Source: CAZADA01 sp964568975
GTDB taxonomy: Bacteria; Pseudomonadota; Alphaproteobacteria; Caulobacterales; Maricaulaceae
DNA: 64,000 bases
Reading direction: 5' to 3'
NCBI GenBank assembly: GCA_964568975.1
Contig: CAZMSO010000009.1
Location: 1 to 64,000 of the forward strand
Positions 54,481 through 63,328 of this stretch are shown here, piece by piece (position 1 is the stretch's first letter; every line of letters begins with the position of its first letter). The position numbers and the translations under genes were made by a program. The notes under the pieces are model-generated. The model was not told the DNA's origin and made no database searches. It worked only from the letters and a program-made list of their open reading frames with translations.

Positions 54481-55581
54481 GTGATTCAGTCCTACATCTT
54501 GCGCCACGCCGTGTTGCCGCTTTTGGCGTCCGTGGGCGCTCTGGGCGTGTTGGCCCTGCTCACTCAAAGCATTTCGACGCTGGATTTGATCATCGACCAG
54601 CGCCAAACGCTGGTGACGTATTTTCAGATCACCGTGCTGGCCTTGCCGCAATTGATCGCGCTGATTTTGCCCTTGGGCGTGTTCATCGCGACGCTTTACG
54701 CGCTGAATCGCCTCCAAGGCGATTCAGAGTTGATTGTGTGCTCAGCCGCGGGCATGGGCCGGTGGAACATCGCCGCCCCGATCCTGAAGCTGGCGACGAT
54801 GGCGTTGCTGGTGAATCTTTTCGTGAATTTGTGGGTGCAGCCGGCGGCGTTCCGCGAAATGCGCGAACGCTTGTACGAGGTGCGCAGCGATTTGGCCGCA
54901 CGGCTGATCCGGCCCGGTCAGTTCCGGCGCGCCGCCCGCGGGCTCACCATCTATGCGCGTGAGATCGAACGCGGCGGGCGCGTGATTGACTTGTTCATCC
55001 AAGACGCCACCGACCGTGAAGAGACGGTGGAGTACATGGCCGCCATCGGCCAATTCACTGATATCCGCGGTGAACCGGCGTTGTTAATGACGGACGGCTC
55101 CATTCAAAAGCGCGAGCCCAATGGCTCTTTATCGTTTCTCAAATTTGACAGTTATCCCTTTGCGTTGACGACCTTCGTAGACGGCCCCGGCACGCTGTTA
55201 TACAAATCGAGCGACCGCTACCTTCATCAATTGTTTTTCCCAGACCCGAACTCCCTTTGGGACTGGAAGAATGCAGAAATGCTGCGTGCGGAAGGGCACT
55301 ACCGCATTTCCTCGCCACTTTACAATCTGGCTTTCGCGTTCATTGGCCTCGCCGCCATCATCGGCGGGGAGTACTCGCGCACCGGCTATTCCCGGCGGAT
55401 CATCGCCGCGGCGGCCGCAGCGCTTGTGCTGCGGTTGCTTGGGTTTGTCGCGCAATCGGCGGCGGCCGAGGAGCCATCGCTTAATGCGCTGCAATATGCC
55501 GCGCCGCTGCTGGCGTGTGCGGGCGCGATCGCCGTATTGGGCGCGGGCGGCGGGCGACGACGGAGCCTCGCACCGGCATGA
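54481..55581 (+). CDS. lptF: LPS export permease LptF
   Basis: Inner-membrane permease of the LptB2FG lipopolysaccharide extractor, 366 residues with six TM segments around a periplasmic beta-jellyroll. N-terminal SYILRHAVLPLL and C-terminal RISSPLYNLAFAFIGLAAII are family features. Starts at GTG; the stop overlaps lptG (ATGA). Confidence 0.94.
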   Translation: MIQSYILRHAVLPLLASVGALGVLALLTQSISTLDLIIDQRQTLVTYFQITVLALPQLIALILPLGVFIATLYALNRLQGDSELIVCSAAGMGRWNIAAPILKLATMALLVNLFVNLWVQPAAFREMRERLYEVRSDLAARLIRPGQFRRAARGLTIYAREIERGGRVIDLFIQDATDREETVEYMAAIGQFTDIRGEPALLMTDGSIQKREPNGSLSFLKFDSYPFALTTFVDGPGTLLYKSSDRYLHQLFFPDPNSLWDWKNAEMLRAEGHYRISSPLYNLAFAFIGLAAIIGGEYSRTGYSRRIIAAAAAALVLRLLGFVAQSAAAEEPSLNALQYAAPLLACAGAIAVLGAGGGRRRSLAPA

Positions 55582-56672
55582 CGTTGTCGTTTTACGTGCT
55601 GCGCCAAGTGGCTGCGGGGGTGGCGCTCTCTTTGGGCGTGATCGTCACGATGATCCTCCTTGTGGACATGGTGGAGCTGTCGCGGGAGCTGGGCCGCGTC
55701 GCGGACATTTCGCCGGTCACGCTGGCGTGGTTGTCGGTCCTGCGCGCGCCGAGCCTGGCGGAAACCACTTTCCCGTTCATCTTTCTGTTCGGGGCGATGT
55801 GGGGCATGCATCGGCTCAACCGGCGCAGCGAATTGGTGGTGCTGCGCGCCGCGGGGGTGTCGGCCTGGCGCTTCATTGGGCCGGGCGTGGTGTTTGCGCT
55901 CGCGTGCGGCGTGCTCGCCTCCGCGGTGATTAACCCGCTCGCGGCTCGGTTGAATGTGGCGTTCGAGCATGAGCGCGATCGCATCACGGTGGGCGATTCC
56001 CGGCGCGCCGCCCGCCGGGAGCGCGCGATTTGGCTGCGCGAACGCGGCGCCACGGAGCAGACGGTGATCCGCGCCGGCTCGGCCTCGCCCAGCGAGCGAC
56101 GGCTGACGGACGTGACCATGTTCATTTACGACTTGGATACTGAGTCGTTGCCGAGCTTTCGCCGCCGTCTCGACGCGCGCGAAGCGGTGCTGCGCGCCGG
56201 CTTTTGGCAGCTGCGCGACGCGTGGGAATCCGCCCCGGACGTGGAGCCGGAGCATCACGACACGCTGGCCTTGCCGACTGACATTGAGCCGAGTTCTCTG
56301 CTGGAGAGCCGCGGCGGCCCGCGCACGCTGAATTTCTGGGAGCTGCCGAATCAAACTCGCTTGCTCCGGGAGGCCGGCTTTTCCTCGGTGCAGTATGAAT
56401 TGCGATGGCATCGCTTGTTGGCGATGCCGTTCACCTTCGCGGCGATGACGCTGGTGGCGTCGGCGGCGTGCTTGCGGCTGTCGCGCCGCGGCGGCGCGCT
56501 GCAGCTGAGTTTCATCGCCGCAGGCGTTGGGTTTGCAGTGTACTTTGGCGACAGCATGATGGCGGCGCTGGGCTCCACCAGCGTTCTTCCCAGCTTTCTT
56601 GCCGCCTGGACAGCGCCGATCTTGACCCTTCTGGGCGGGCTGTTTGTCATCGCCAGTCTGGAGGACGGGTGA
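55578..56672 (+). CDS. lptG: LPS export permease LptG
   Basis: Partner permease to LptF, 364 residues. N-terminal MTLSFYVLRQVAAGVALSLG, RRSELVVLRAAGVSAWRF and C-terminal LRWHRLLAMPFTFAAMTLVA are characteristic. ATG 55578 overlaps the lptF stop. The order lptF-lptG-lptD-surA groups LPS transport with outer-membrane assembly. Confidence 0.95.
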   Translation: MTLSFYVLRQVAAGVALSLGVIVTMILLVDMVELSRELGRVADISPVTLAWLSVLRAPSLAETTFPFIFLFGAMWGMHRLNRRSELVVLRAAGVSAWRFIGPGVVFALACGVLASAVINPLAARLNVAFEHERDRITVGDSRRAARRERAIWLRERGATEQTVIRAGSASPSERRLTDVTMFIYDLDTESLPSFRRRLDAREAVLRAGFWQLRDAWESAPDVEPEHHDTLALPTDIEPSSLLESRGGPRTLNFWELPNQTRLLREAGFSSVQYELRWHRLLAMPFTFAAMTLVASAACLRLSRRGGALQLSFIAAGVGFAVYFGDSMMAALGSTSVLPSFLAAWTAPILTLLGGLFVIASLEDG

Positions 56673-56794
56673 CCCGCGCGCGCGTCTGGACGCCGCCGGC
56701 GCGGCTGGGCTATCGCTAAGGACGGCGGGCGGAGCGGGCGTCCCCAACAGCGCGCCGACGCGGGGCGGAGCGCGGACCCAAGACGGAGGCGGGC

Positions 56795-59161
56795 ATGCGC
56801 AAACGGCGGGGCGAAGCCCTTGCGGCGGTCTTGGCCGGAGCGACCTCCCTGGGCGGCGCGTTCGCGCCGGCCGACGCTCAAACCGATGACATCGCCGCGG
56901 ACGACTATGTGTATGTCGAAGCCGATGAGGTCGTCGACAACGGGTCTGGCCGCTACACCGCGCGCGGGCGGGTCGAGGCGCGCTATGGCGAGCGCGTCTT
57001 GCGCGCCGATGAAGTGATTTTCTTGCCCGAGGAAGGCCGCGTGATCGCCCGCGGCGGGGTCACCATCATTGAAGACAGCGGCGCGGTCAGCTTCGCGGAG
57101 GAGGCGGAGCTTTCTGACGATCTGACCGAAGGCGTGATTGCTGATTTCGCCGCGCGTTTGGAGAACAATGTGCGCATCGGCGCGCGTGTGGCCACGCGCA
57201 CGCCCGATGATTCTGTGCGCTTGACCCGGGCGTTCTACACCGCGTGCGAAGCCTGCGGCGACAGCGGGCTGAGCGCGCGGCCCAGCTGGCGGCTGCGGGC
57301 GCGCAAAGTCACCCGCGACGCCCCGAACGATCTGATTTACTACCGCGACGCTGTGCTGGAGGTGAAAGGCCTGCCGGTGCTTTACACGCCCTTCTTCGCC
57401 CATGCGGATCCGTCCGCCGGGCGGAAATCGGGGTTTCTGCTGCCCAGTTTCGGCAGCTCCACCCGCACGGGGCTGTTTTACGAGCAGCCCTATTATTGGG
57501 TGGTCTCTGACAGCACGGATCTGACGATTGCTCCGCGCTTGATTGAGGACGTGGCCCCGCTGGTCGGTTTTGAATTCCGCAAGCGTTTTTTCTCCGGCAA
57601 TGTCAATTTCACCGGCAGCGTCACGAATGAGCAGGAGTTCGGCCTCATTAACGTCGAGGTCCAGCCGATTGATCCCGCGACTGGTGAGCCCGACCCGGAC
57701 GCTGAGCCCGTCACGCGTCAACAATTCACTGAGTTCGGCGAGGAGCGGATCCGCGGCCATTTGTTCGGCCAAGGCTTGTTCGCGGTGACGGACAATTGGT
57801 CCTGGGGCTTTGGGCTGGAGGGGGTGTTGAATGACGACGACCTCTATCTGCGCCGCTATGAAATCCCTGATTCCCGCCGCCGCCGGGGCCTATTCCAGCG
57901 TACGGACCGGCGGTTGCTGACGCAATTGTTCACGGTGCGCCAATCGCGCGACGCGTATTTCTCCGCGGCGGCTCTTGATTTCCAGAGTTTGCGGGAAGAA
58001 CAGCTTGTCGGCGGCGTGCTTGTCGATGAGGAAGACACCTTTCCCATCGTCGCCCCCTTCAGCGAGGCGCGCAAAACCTTCAAAACGCGCTTCATCGGCG
58101 GACGCACGGAGGTGCGCGCGAGCGCCGTCGCGTTGGAGCGCGACACCGGCGTCGATTATCGCCGCTTCAGCCTCGAAGGCGAATGGAACCGCCGCATCAT
58201 CACGCCCCAAGGCCTTGTGATCGAACCGACCGCCCTCGCCCGGGGGGACGCCTACAGCTTCGCGGACGCGCCCGTGACGACGAGCGCGCCCCTTGTCGAC
58301 GGCCTGGACGGCGGCGAGGTGGAGGACCGCTCGCTGATCCGCGGCCTCGGCTATGCGGGCACGACGGTGTCGCTGCCCTTTGGGCGGCGGTTCGGGCGCG
58401 CCCAACTTGTCGTGGAGCCGATCGCCAACGTCACTTACGCCTCTGAAGACGACCGCGACGAGGAGATCGTCAACCAAGACAGCTTGTCGGTGGACTTGGA
58501 TGAAGCGGGCGTGTTCGCCGCCAACCGCTCGCCGGGCTTTGACGTGTGGGAGGAAGGCGGGCGGGTGACCGCCGGCGGCCGCGGCTCAGTGCGGTGGGGC
58601 CCCGACCAGCAAGCCAGCGTGTTCGTGGCCCAGAGCTACCGCGCGGACGAGTTTGCCGGCTTCAACGCGATCGCTGCAGAAGACGCCGACGACGAAACCG
58701 ACGCCTCCGGCCTGCGCGGCGACATGTCCGACATCGTCGCGTCAGGCCGCCTACAGCTGAACGCGCGCAACAATGTCGAAGCACGGGTGCGCATTTCCGA
58801 TGAAGAGTATGACGTCCAGCGCCTGGATGTGGAGGCGCGCGTCGGGCTCGGGCCGGCGTCGGGTTTCGCGCGCTATCTTCAATTCGACGAGGAGGCCGCC
58901 TCCGACCGGCCGCTGGAATCCCTTGATGTCGGGGGGAGCTTCCGGGTCACAAAAAACGTCAGCCTGTATTACAATGAGAGCCGTGATCTGGAGGAGAACA
59001 CGACCCGCCGGTCCGACGCTGGGGTTGTCTATCGTGACAACTGCACCGAAATCCAAGTGGCGTATCGCCGTCAGAACTTCGATGATTCCCTTCTGGGAAC
59101 AGAGGAATCCTTCACTGTGCGGTTCACCCTTGCGACCCTGGGCGGCGTGTCGTCGCAGTAA
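56795..59161 (+). CDS. lptD: LPS assembly protein LptD
   Basis: Outer-membrane LPS translocon barrel, 788 residues. Signal peptide to about 28, an N-terminal LptA-like beta domain (ADEVVDNGSGRYTARGRVEA, RVIARGGVTII), then the large barrel with the conserved HADPSAGRKSGFLLPSFG. A CEAC pair lies near residue 150 and another Cys near the C-terminus, so disulfides are possible. GGAGG precedes the ATG. Confidence 0.96.
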   Translation: MRKRRGEALAAVLAGATSLGGAFAPADAQTDDIAADDYVYVEADEVVDNGSGRYTARGRVEARYGERVLRADEVIFLPEEGRVIARGGVTIIEDSGAVSFAEEAELSDDLTEGVIADFAARLENNVRIGARVATRTPDDSVRLTRAFYTACEACGDSGLSARPSWRLRARKVTRDAPNDLIYYRDAVLEVKGLPVLYTPFFAHADPSAGRKSGFLLPSFGSSTRTGLFYEQPYYWVVSDSTDLTIAPRLIEDVAPLVGFEFRKRFFSGNVNFTGSVTNEQEFGLINVEVQPIDPATGEPDPDAEPVTRQQFTEFGEERIRGHLFGQGLFAVTDNWSWGFGLEGVLNDDDLYLRRYEIPDSRRRRGLFQRTDRRLLTQLFTVRQSRDAYFSAAALDFQSLREEQLVGGVLVDEEDTFPIVAPFSEARKTFKTRFIGGRTEVRASAVALERDTGVDYRRFSLEGEWNRRIITPQGLVIEPTALARGDAYSFADAPVTTSAPLVDGLDGGEVEDRSLIRGLGYAGTTVSLPFGRRFGRAQLVVEPIANVTYASEDDRDEEIVNQDSLSVDLDEAGVFAANRSPGFDVWEEGGRVTAGGRGSVRWGPDQQASVFVAQSYRADEFAGFNAIAAEDADDETDASGLRGDMSDIVASGRLQLNARNNVEARVRISDEEYDVQRLDVEARVGLGPASGFARYLQFDEEAASDRPLESLDVGGSFRVTKNVSLYYNESRDLEENTTRRSDAGVVYRDNCTEIQVAYRRQNFDDSLLGTEESFTVRFTLATLGGVSSQ

Positions 59162-59339
59162 ACCGCCACGCCGCTGCGGGGGCCATGGCGTGCTCGCGCG
59201 GGCGCACGGGGGCGGCGCGCGCGGCGTGTGCGCTCCCGTTGCATGAATACCACGCTTGGGTACAGTCCAGCGTTCAGGCGTGCGACGCCGACCTGACATT
59301 CATCACGCTGAAGAACCGTCTACGAGACCCGATGTCCCT

Positions 59340-60605
59340 ATGATGAATCGTTGCTTCACGTTGATCACCGCGCTTGTGGCGGCCCTCGCGGCGGCGACCG
59401 CCCCGGCGCGCGCGCAAACCGTCGACGGAGTGGCCGCCGTCGTGAATGACGAGGTCATCACGACGTATGATGTGCTGCAGCGGGTGCGGTTGATCCTGAC
59501 GTCGTCCGGGGTCCAAGCGACGCCTGAGTTGATCCAACGCGTCCAAGCCCAAGCGCTGCGCGGCCTCATTGATGAACGGATCCAGCTCCAGGAGGCGGCG
59601 GAATTCGAAATCCAAGTCTCGTCGGAGGAGGTCGCGGACGCGCTGGAGCGCTTGGCGCGGCAAAACAACATGACCGCGGACGTGATCGCCCGCGACTTGG
59701 CGCAAGTCGGCGTCTCCGTGGAGACGCTGGAGGATCAGCTGCGCGCGGAAATCGCGTGGCAAGCGTTGATGAGCGGCCTTTATGGCTCGCGGGTGCGCGT
59801 CAGCGACGATCAAATCAGCCAAGCGCTGGAGCGCATCGCCACCAACGCGGAGAAAAACCGCTATCTGATTTCGGAAATTCTTATTGAGCCCCAGCTCACT
59901 CCCGGCGGCGATCAGACGCGCCAAGTGATCCAGTTTGTGTATGAGCAGCTGCAACAAACTCAGGGTCAGGGCTTTCCGCAGTTGGCGCGGCAGTTTTCCG
60001 CCGCCGCGTCAGCGGTGAATGGCGGGGATGTGGGGTGGGTCCGCTCAGGCGAGCTGCGCCATTCGGAAATCGAACGCGAATTGTCGCGCATGCGCCCTGG
60101 CGCCATTTCTCCGCCGATCGAGACCCGCGACGGCTATTTCATTGTGCTTTTGCGCGACGCCCAGCGCGGCTCTGAACTGGAGCGGGTGCATTTGCGCCAA
60201 GTGTTGCTGCCGGCCGCGCAAAGCGGCGGCGACGCCGCGGCGATGGAGGAAAAGCTCCAATCGGCCTTGCGGCGGGTGCGCGATTGCGACGATGTCGACC
60301 GGGTCACGCGCCAATTGCCTGAGGCGATTGTGTCAGATCTCGGCATGGTCAAGCCCAGCGATCTCGCCGCGGACGTGCGCGACGCCGTCGCGGCGATGGA
60401 GCCGGGCGACACCACGGAGCCCATGGTGATGCGCGCGGGCGCTGTGGCGCTGACGCTGTGCGAGCGCCAGAGCATGGCCGCAGAAGCGCTGCCGAGCCGT
60501 GCGGAAATCGAAAACCAATTGCGCGACCAGCAATTGTCCCAGCTCTCGCGGCGGTATCTGCGCAATCTCTTAGAGACCGCCACCATCGAGACCCGCTTGC
60601 GGTGA
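59340..60605 (+). CDS. surA: Periplasmic chaperone/peptidyl-prolyl isomerase SurA
   Basis: Periplasmic chaperone for outer-membrane proteins, 421 residues. Signal peptide ending APARAQ, SurA N domain with AAVVNDEVITTYDVLQRVRL, a parvulin domain with NRYLISEILIE and AASAVNGGDVGWVRSGEL, and a C-terminal helix. Start is ATG 59340 or 59343. It follows lptD, one of its clients in other bacteria, by 178 bp. Confidence 0.94.
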   Translation: MMNRCFTLITALVAALAAATAPARAQTVDGVAAVVNDEVITTYDVLQRVRLILTSSGVQATPELIQRVQAQALRGLIDERIQLQEAAEFEIQVSSEEVADALERLARQNNMTADVIARDLAQVGVSVETLEDQLRAEIAWQALMSGLYGSRVRVSDDQISQALERIATNAEKNRYLISEILIEPQLTPGGDQTRQVIQFVYEQLQQTQGQGFPQLARQFSAAASAVNGGDVGWVRSGELRHSEIERELSRMRPGAISPPIETRDGYFIVLLRDAQRGSELERVHLRQVLLPAAQSGGDAAAMEEKLQSALRRVRDCDDVDRVTRQLPEAIVSDLGMVKPSDLAADVRDAVAAMEPGDTTEPMVMRAGAVALTLCERQSMAAEALPSRAEIENQLRDQQLSQLSRRYLRNLLETATIETRLR

Positions 60606-60651
60606 TGCTAAGGCCGGCGGCGCGCAATCGCCTCGCCGCGAGCAGCGCGCG

Positions 60652-61668
60652 ATGAGCGCGCTTGTGGCGACCATGGGCGATCCGGCGGGGATCGGCCCGG
60701 AAATCACAATCGCGGCCTGGGCGGCGCTGAAGGATCGTGGACCGGCCTTCGCCGTGGTGGGCGACCCTGCGCTCTACGCCGCCGGCGCTCCGGTGCAGGT
60801 GATTGAGGCGCCGCACGACGCCGCGGCCGTGTTTCCCTGCGCCCTGCCCGTCGTGCGTCGCCCCCTGGTTGCGCCCGCCGAGGCCGGCCGCCCGGATCCC
60901 GCCAACGCGCCCGCCATCATCGAGGCGATCGACGCCGCCGTCGCGTTCGTGCGCGCGGGGGGCGCGCGCGCACTCGTCACGAACCCGATCGCGAAGCATG
61001 TGCTTTACGAGGCGGGCTTTGACCTGCCTGGGCACACCGAATACCTGGCGCGCCTGACGGCGCACGATCGCGAGCCAGAGCCTCGCGGTCCCGTGATGAT
61101 GCTGGTGGGGGGAGGTCTCAGAGTGGCGCTGGCGACCATCCACGTGCCCTTAAGCGACGTGCCTGGCGCGCTAAGCCGCACGCGTCTCATCGACGTCGCT
61201 CGCGTGACCGCCCGCGCCTTGGGCCGCGATTTTGGGATCGCGCGGCCGCGCCTCGCCTTCGCCGGGCTCAACCCTCATGCCGGCGAGGGCGGCGCGCTGG
61301 GTCGCGAGGAGATCGCGATCATCAACCCCGCCGCCGAGGCGCTGAGGGCCGAAGGCCTCGACATCGGCGACGCGCAGGCCGCCGATGCGCTCTTTGCGCC
61401 CCATGCGCGCGCGCGGTATGACGCCGTCATCGCGATGTATCACGACCAAGGCTTGATCCCGGTGAAAACGCTCGATTTCGACGGCGGCGTGAATGTGACG
61501 CTCGGGCTTCCGATTGTGCGCACCTCGCCGGATCACGGCACGGCCTTTGCGCTAGCGGGCCAGGGCCGGGCGCGGGCCGACAGCCTGATCGCGGCGCTGC
61601 GCCTGGCGGATCAGTTGGCGGACGCCCGCGCGCGTCACGCCCCGGCCGCCGACACAGCGCCCGCGTGA
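60652..61668 (+). CDS. pdxA: 4-hydroxythreonine-4-phosphate dehydrogenase PdxA
   Basis: Pyridoxal-phosphate biosynthesis enzyme oxidising 4-phosphohydroxy-L-threonine. The 338-residue protein has MGDPAGIGPEI, TNPIAKHVLYEAGFDLPGHT, NPHAGEGGALGREE and MYHDQGLIPVKTLDF. The stop overlaps rsmA (GTGA). The surA-pdxA-rsmA order is widespread in proteobacteria. Confidence 0.97.
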   Translation: MSALVATMGDPAGIGPEITIAAWAALKDRGPAFAVVGDPALYAAGAPVQVIEAPHDAAAVFPCALPVVRRPLVAPAEAGRPDPANAPAIIEAIDAAVAFVRAGGARALVTNPIAKHVLYEAGFDLPGHTEYLARLTAHDREPEPRGPVMMLVGGGLRVALATIHVPLSDVPGALSRTRLIDVARVTARALGRDFGIARPRLAFAGLNPHAGEGGALGREEIAIINPAAEALRAEGLDIGDAQAADALFAPHARARYDAVIAMYHDQGLIPVKTLDFDGGVNVTLGLPIVRTSPDHGTAFALAGQGRARADSLIAALRLADQLADARARHAPAADTAPA

Positions 61669-62570
61669 GCTTCGCAACGCTGCCGCCCCTGCGCGAGGTC
61701 GTCGCGCGCCATGACCTCGCGGCGCGCAAGACCCTCGGCCAGCATTTTTTATTCGACTTGAATTTGACCACCAAGATTGTGCGTTTGGCCGCGCCGTTGG
61801 CGGACACCGCAGTCGTGGAGATCGGGCCGGGCCCCGGCGGCCTGACCCGCGCGCTGCTCGCCGCCGGCGCCCACGTCATCGCCATCGAGAAAGACCCCCG
61901 CTTCGCCGACGCCTTAGCTGAGCTCGCCGCCGCCGCCAGCGATGAGGACGGCCGCAGCCGGTTGACGCTGGTCGCAGACGACGCCCTTAAGGTGGATGTC
62001 CCAGCGTTGGTCGCGCAGATCCGCCCGGGCCCGGCGTCGATCATCGCCAACCTGCCCTACAATGTCGGCACCGCCTTGCTTGTGAACTGGCTGACGGGAC
62101 CCGCCTGGTGGTCCCAAGCGGTGTTGATGTTCCAAAAGGAAGTGGCCGAGCGCGTGGTGGCGACGCCAGGATCATCAGCCTATGGGCGCTTGGCGGTGCT
62201 GACGGCCTTGCGCGCGCAAGCCGACTTAGCTCTTGGCGTGCCCGCGCGCGCGTTCACGCCGCCGCCGAAGGTGGACTCCGCGGTTGTGCGCCTCACGCCG
62301 CTTCCGCCCGCGCCGCAGGACGGGAGCGACCTCGAAGACGGCGTCGCGTTTCGCAATGTGGCGGCGCTCAGCGCCGTCACTGCGGCGGCGTTTGGTCAGC
62401 GGCGCAAAATGCTGCGGCGCAGCCTCAAAGCGCTGGCCGCCCAGCGCGGTGTGGATCTGGATGTGTGGCTGGAACGCGCGGGCGTCGCCGGCGATCAGCG
62501 GCCGGAAGACCTCCCCCCGGCGGCGTTTCGGCGTTTGTCGGCGGCCTTGCCCGCCGCGCCGACCGCTTAA
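61665..62570 (+). CDS. rsmA: 16S rRNA dimethyladenosine transferase RsmA (KsgA)
   Basis: Dimethylates A1518 and A1519 of 16S rRNA. The 301-residue protein has KTLGQHFLFD, SAM motif EIGPGPGGLTRALL, and the catalytic NLPYNVGT. Starts at GTG overlapping pdxA. Its TAA overlaps the convergent gmk stop in a shared TTAA. Confidence 0.97.
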   Translation: MSFATLPPLREVVARHDLAARKTLGQHFLFDLNLTTKIVRLAAPLADTAVVEIGPGPGGLTRALLAAGAHVIAIEKDPRFADALAELAAAASDEDGRSRLTLVADDALKVDVPALVAQIRPGPASIIANLPYNVGTALLVNWLTGPAWWSQAVLMFQKEVAERVVATPGSSAYGRLAVLTALRAQADLALGVPARAFTPPPKVDSAVVRLTPLPPAPQDGSDLEDGVAFRNVAALSAVTAAAFGQRRKMLRRSLKALAAQRGVDLDVWLERAGVAGDQRPEDLPPAAFRRLSAALPAAPTA

Positions 62571-63328
62571 GCCTGGGGTTGCTGCGCGCCAGTCAGGCCT
62601 TCGACAAAGGCCGCCACTGTGAGGGTGTCGCCATTTGCGCCATCGCGCCCGCGACGCGGCGCCGGCCGCGGCGCGTCGCGGCGCGCTGCGTCGGCGAGCG
62701 CCTGGGCCGTCGCCGGCGGCGTCTCGCCGCCCGCGGACGCGCGCGCGCATGTGACGATGGCTTGGAGAGTCTGAGACGCGCGATCGAGATCATCATTAAT
62801 GATCACGTGGTCATACTCGCCCCAATGGGAGATCTCATCGACGGCCCGCGCCATGCGTCGGCGGATCACCTCCTCGCTGTCGGCGGCGCGCCCGCGCAGC
62901 CGCCGCTCCAGCTCTTCCACGCTCGGCGGCAAAATGAACACTGTCGCACGACGGGCGAACGGCGCCGCCGCCAGCTGGCGCGCGCCTTGCCAGTCAATGT
63001 CGAAGACCACGTCGAAGCCCTTGTCGAGCCAGGCCGCGACGGTGTGGCGCAACGTGCCATAGCGGTGATCGAAGACATGGGCCCACTCCAGGAACGCGTT
63101 GTCTTCGATGCGGCGATCGAAGGCCGCGTCATCAATAAAGTGATAGTGCACGCCGTCCTGCTCGCCCGGGCGTACCGGGCGCGTCGTTGCGGAGACCGAC
63201 AAGCGCGTGCGTGGATCGGCTGCGAGCAACGCCCGCGTCAAGGTCGACTTTCCAGCGCCGGACGGGCTTGAAATGATGATCATGCCGCCGGAGGGCGGCG
63301 CGGCCGCAGGTCCGCCGTCACGCGACAT
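62567..63328 (-). CDS. gmk: Guanylate kinase
   Basis: Phosphorylates GMP to GDP. The 253-residue protein has P-loop SSPSGAGKST near residue 20, the GMP-binding SVSATTRPVRPGEQDGVHYHF and FDIDWQGARQL. It is about 45 residues longer than usual, with a Pro/Arg-rich C-terminal extension. It overlaps the yicC stop by 11 bp, and the shared TTAA stop joins it to rsmA. Confidence 0.96.
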   Translation of the reverse strand: MSRDGGPAAAPPSGGMIIISSPSGAGKSTLTRALLAADPRTRLSVSATTRPVRPGEQDGVHYHFIDDAAFDRRIEDNAFLEWAHVFDHRYGTLRHTVAAWLDKGFDVVFDIDWQGARQLAAAPFARRATVFILPPSVEELERRLRGRAADSEEVIRRRMARAVDEISHWGEYDHVIINDDLDRASQTLQAIVTCARASAGGETPPATAQALADAARRDAPRPAPRRGRDGANGDTLTVAAFVEGLTGAQQPQA

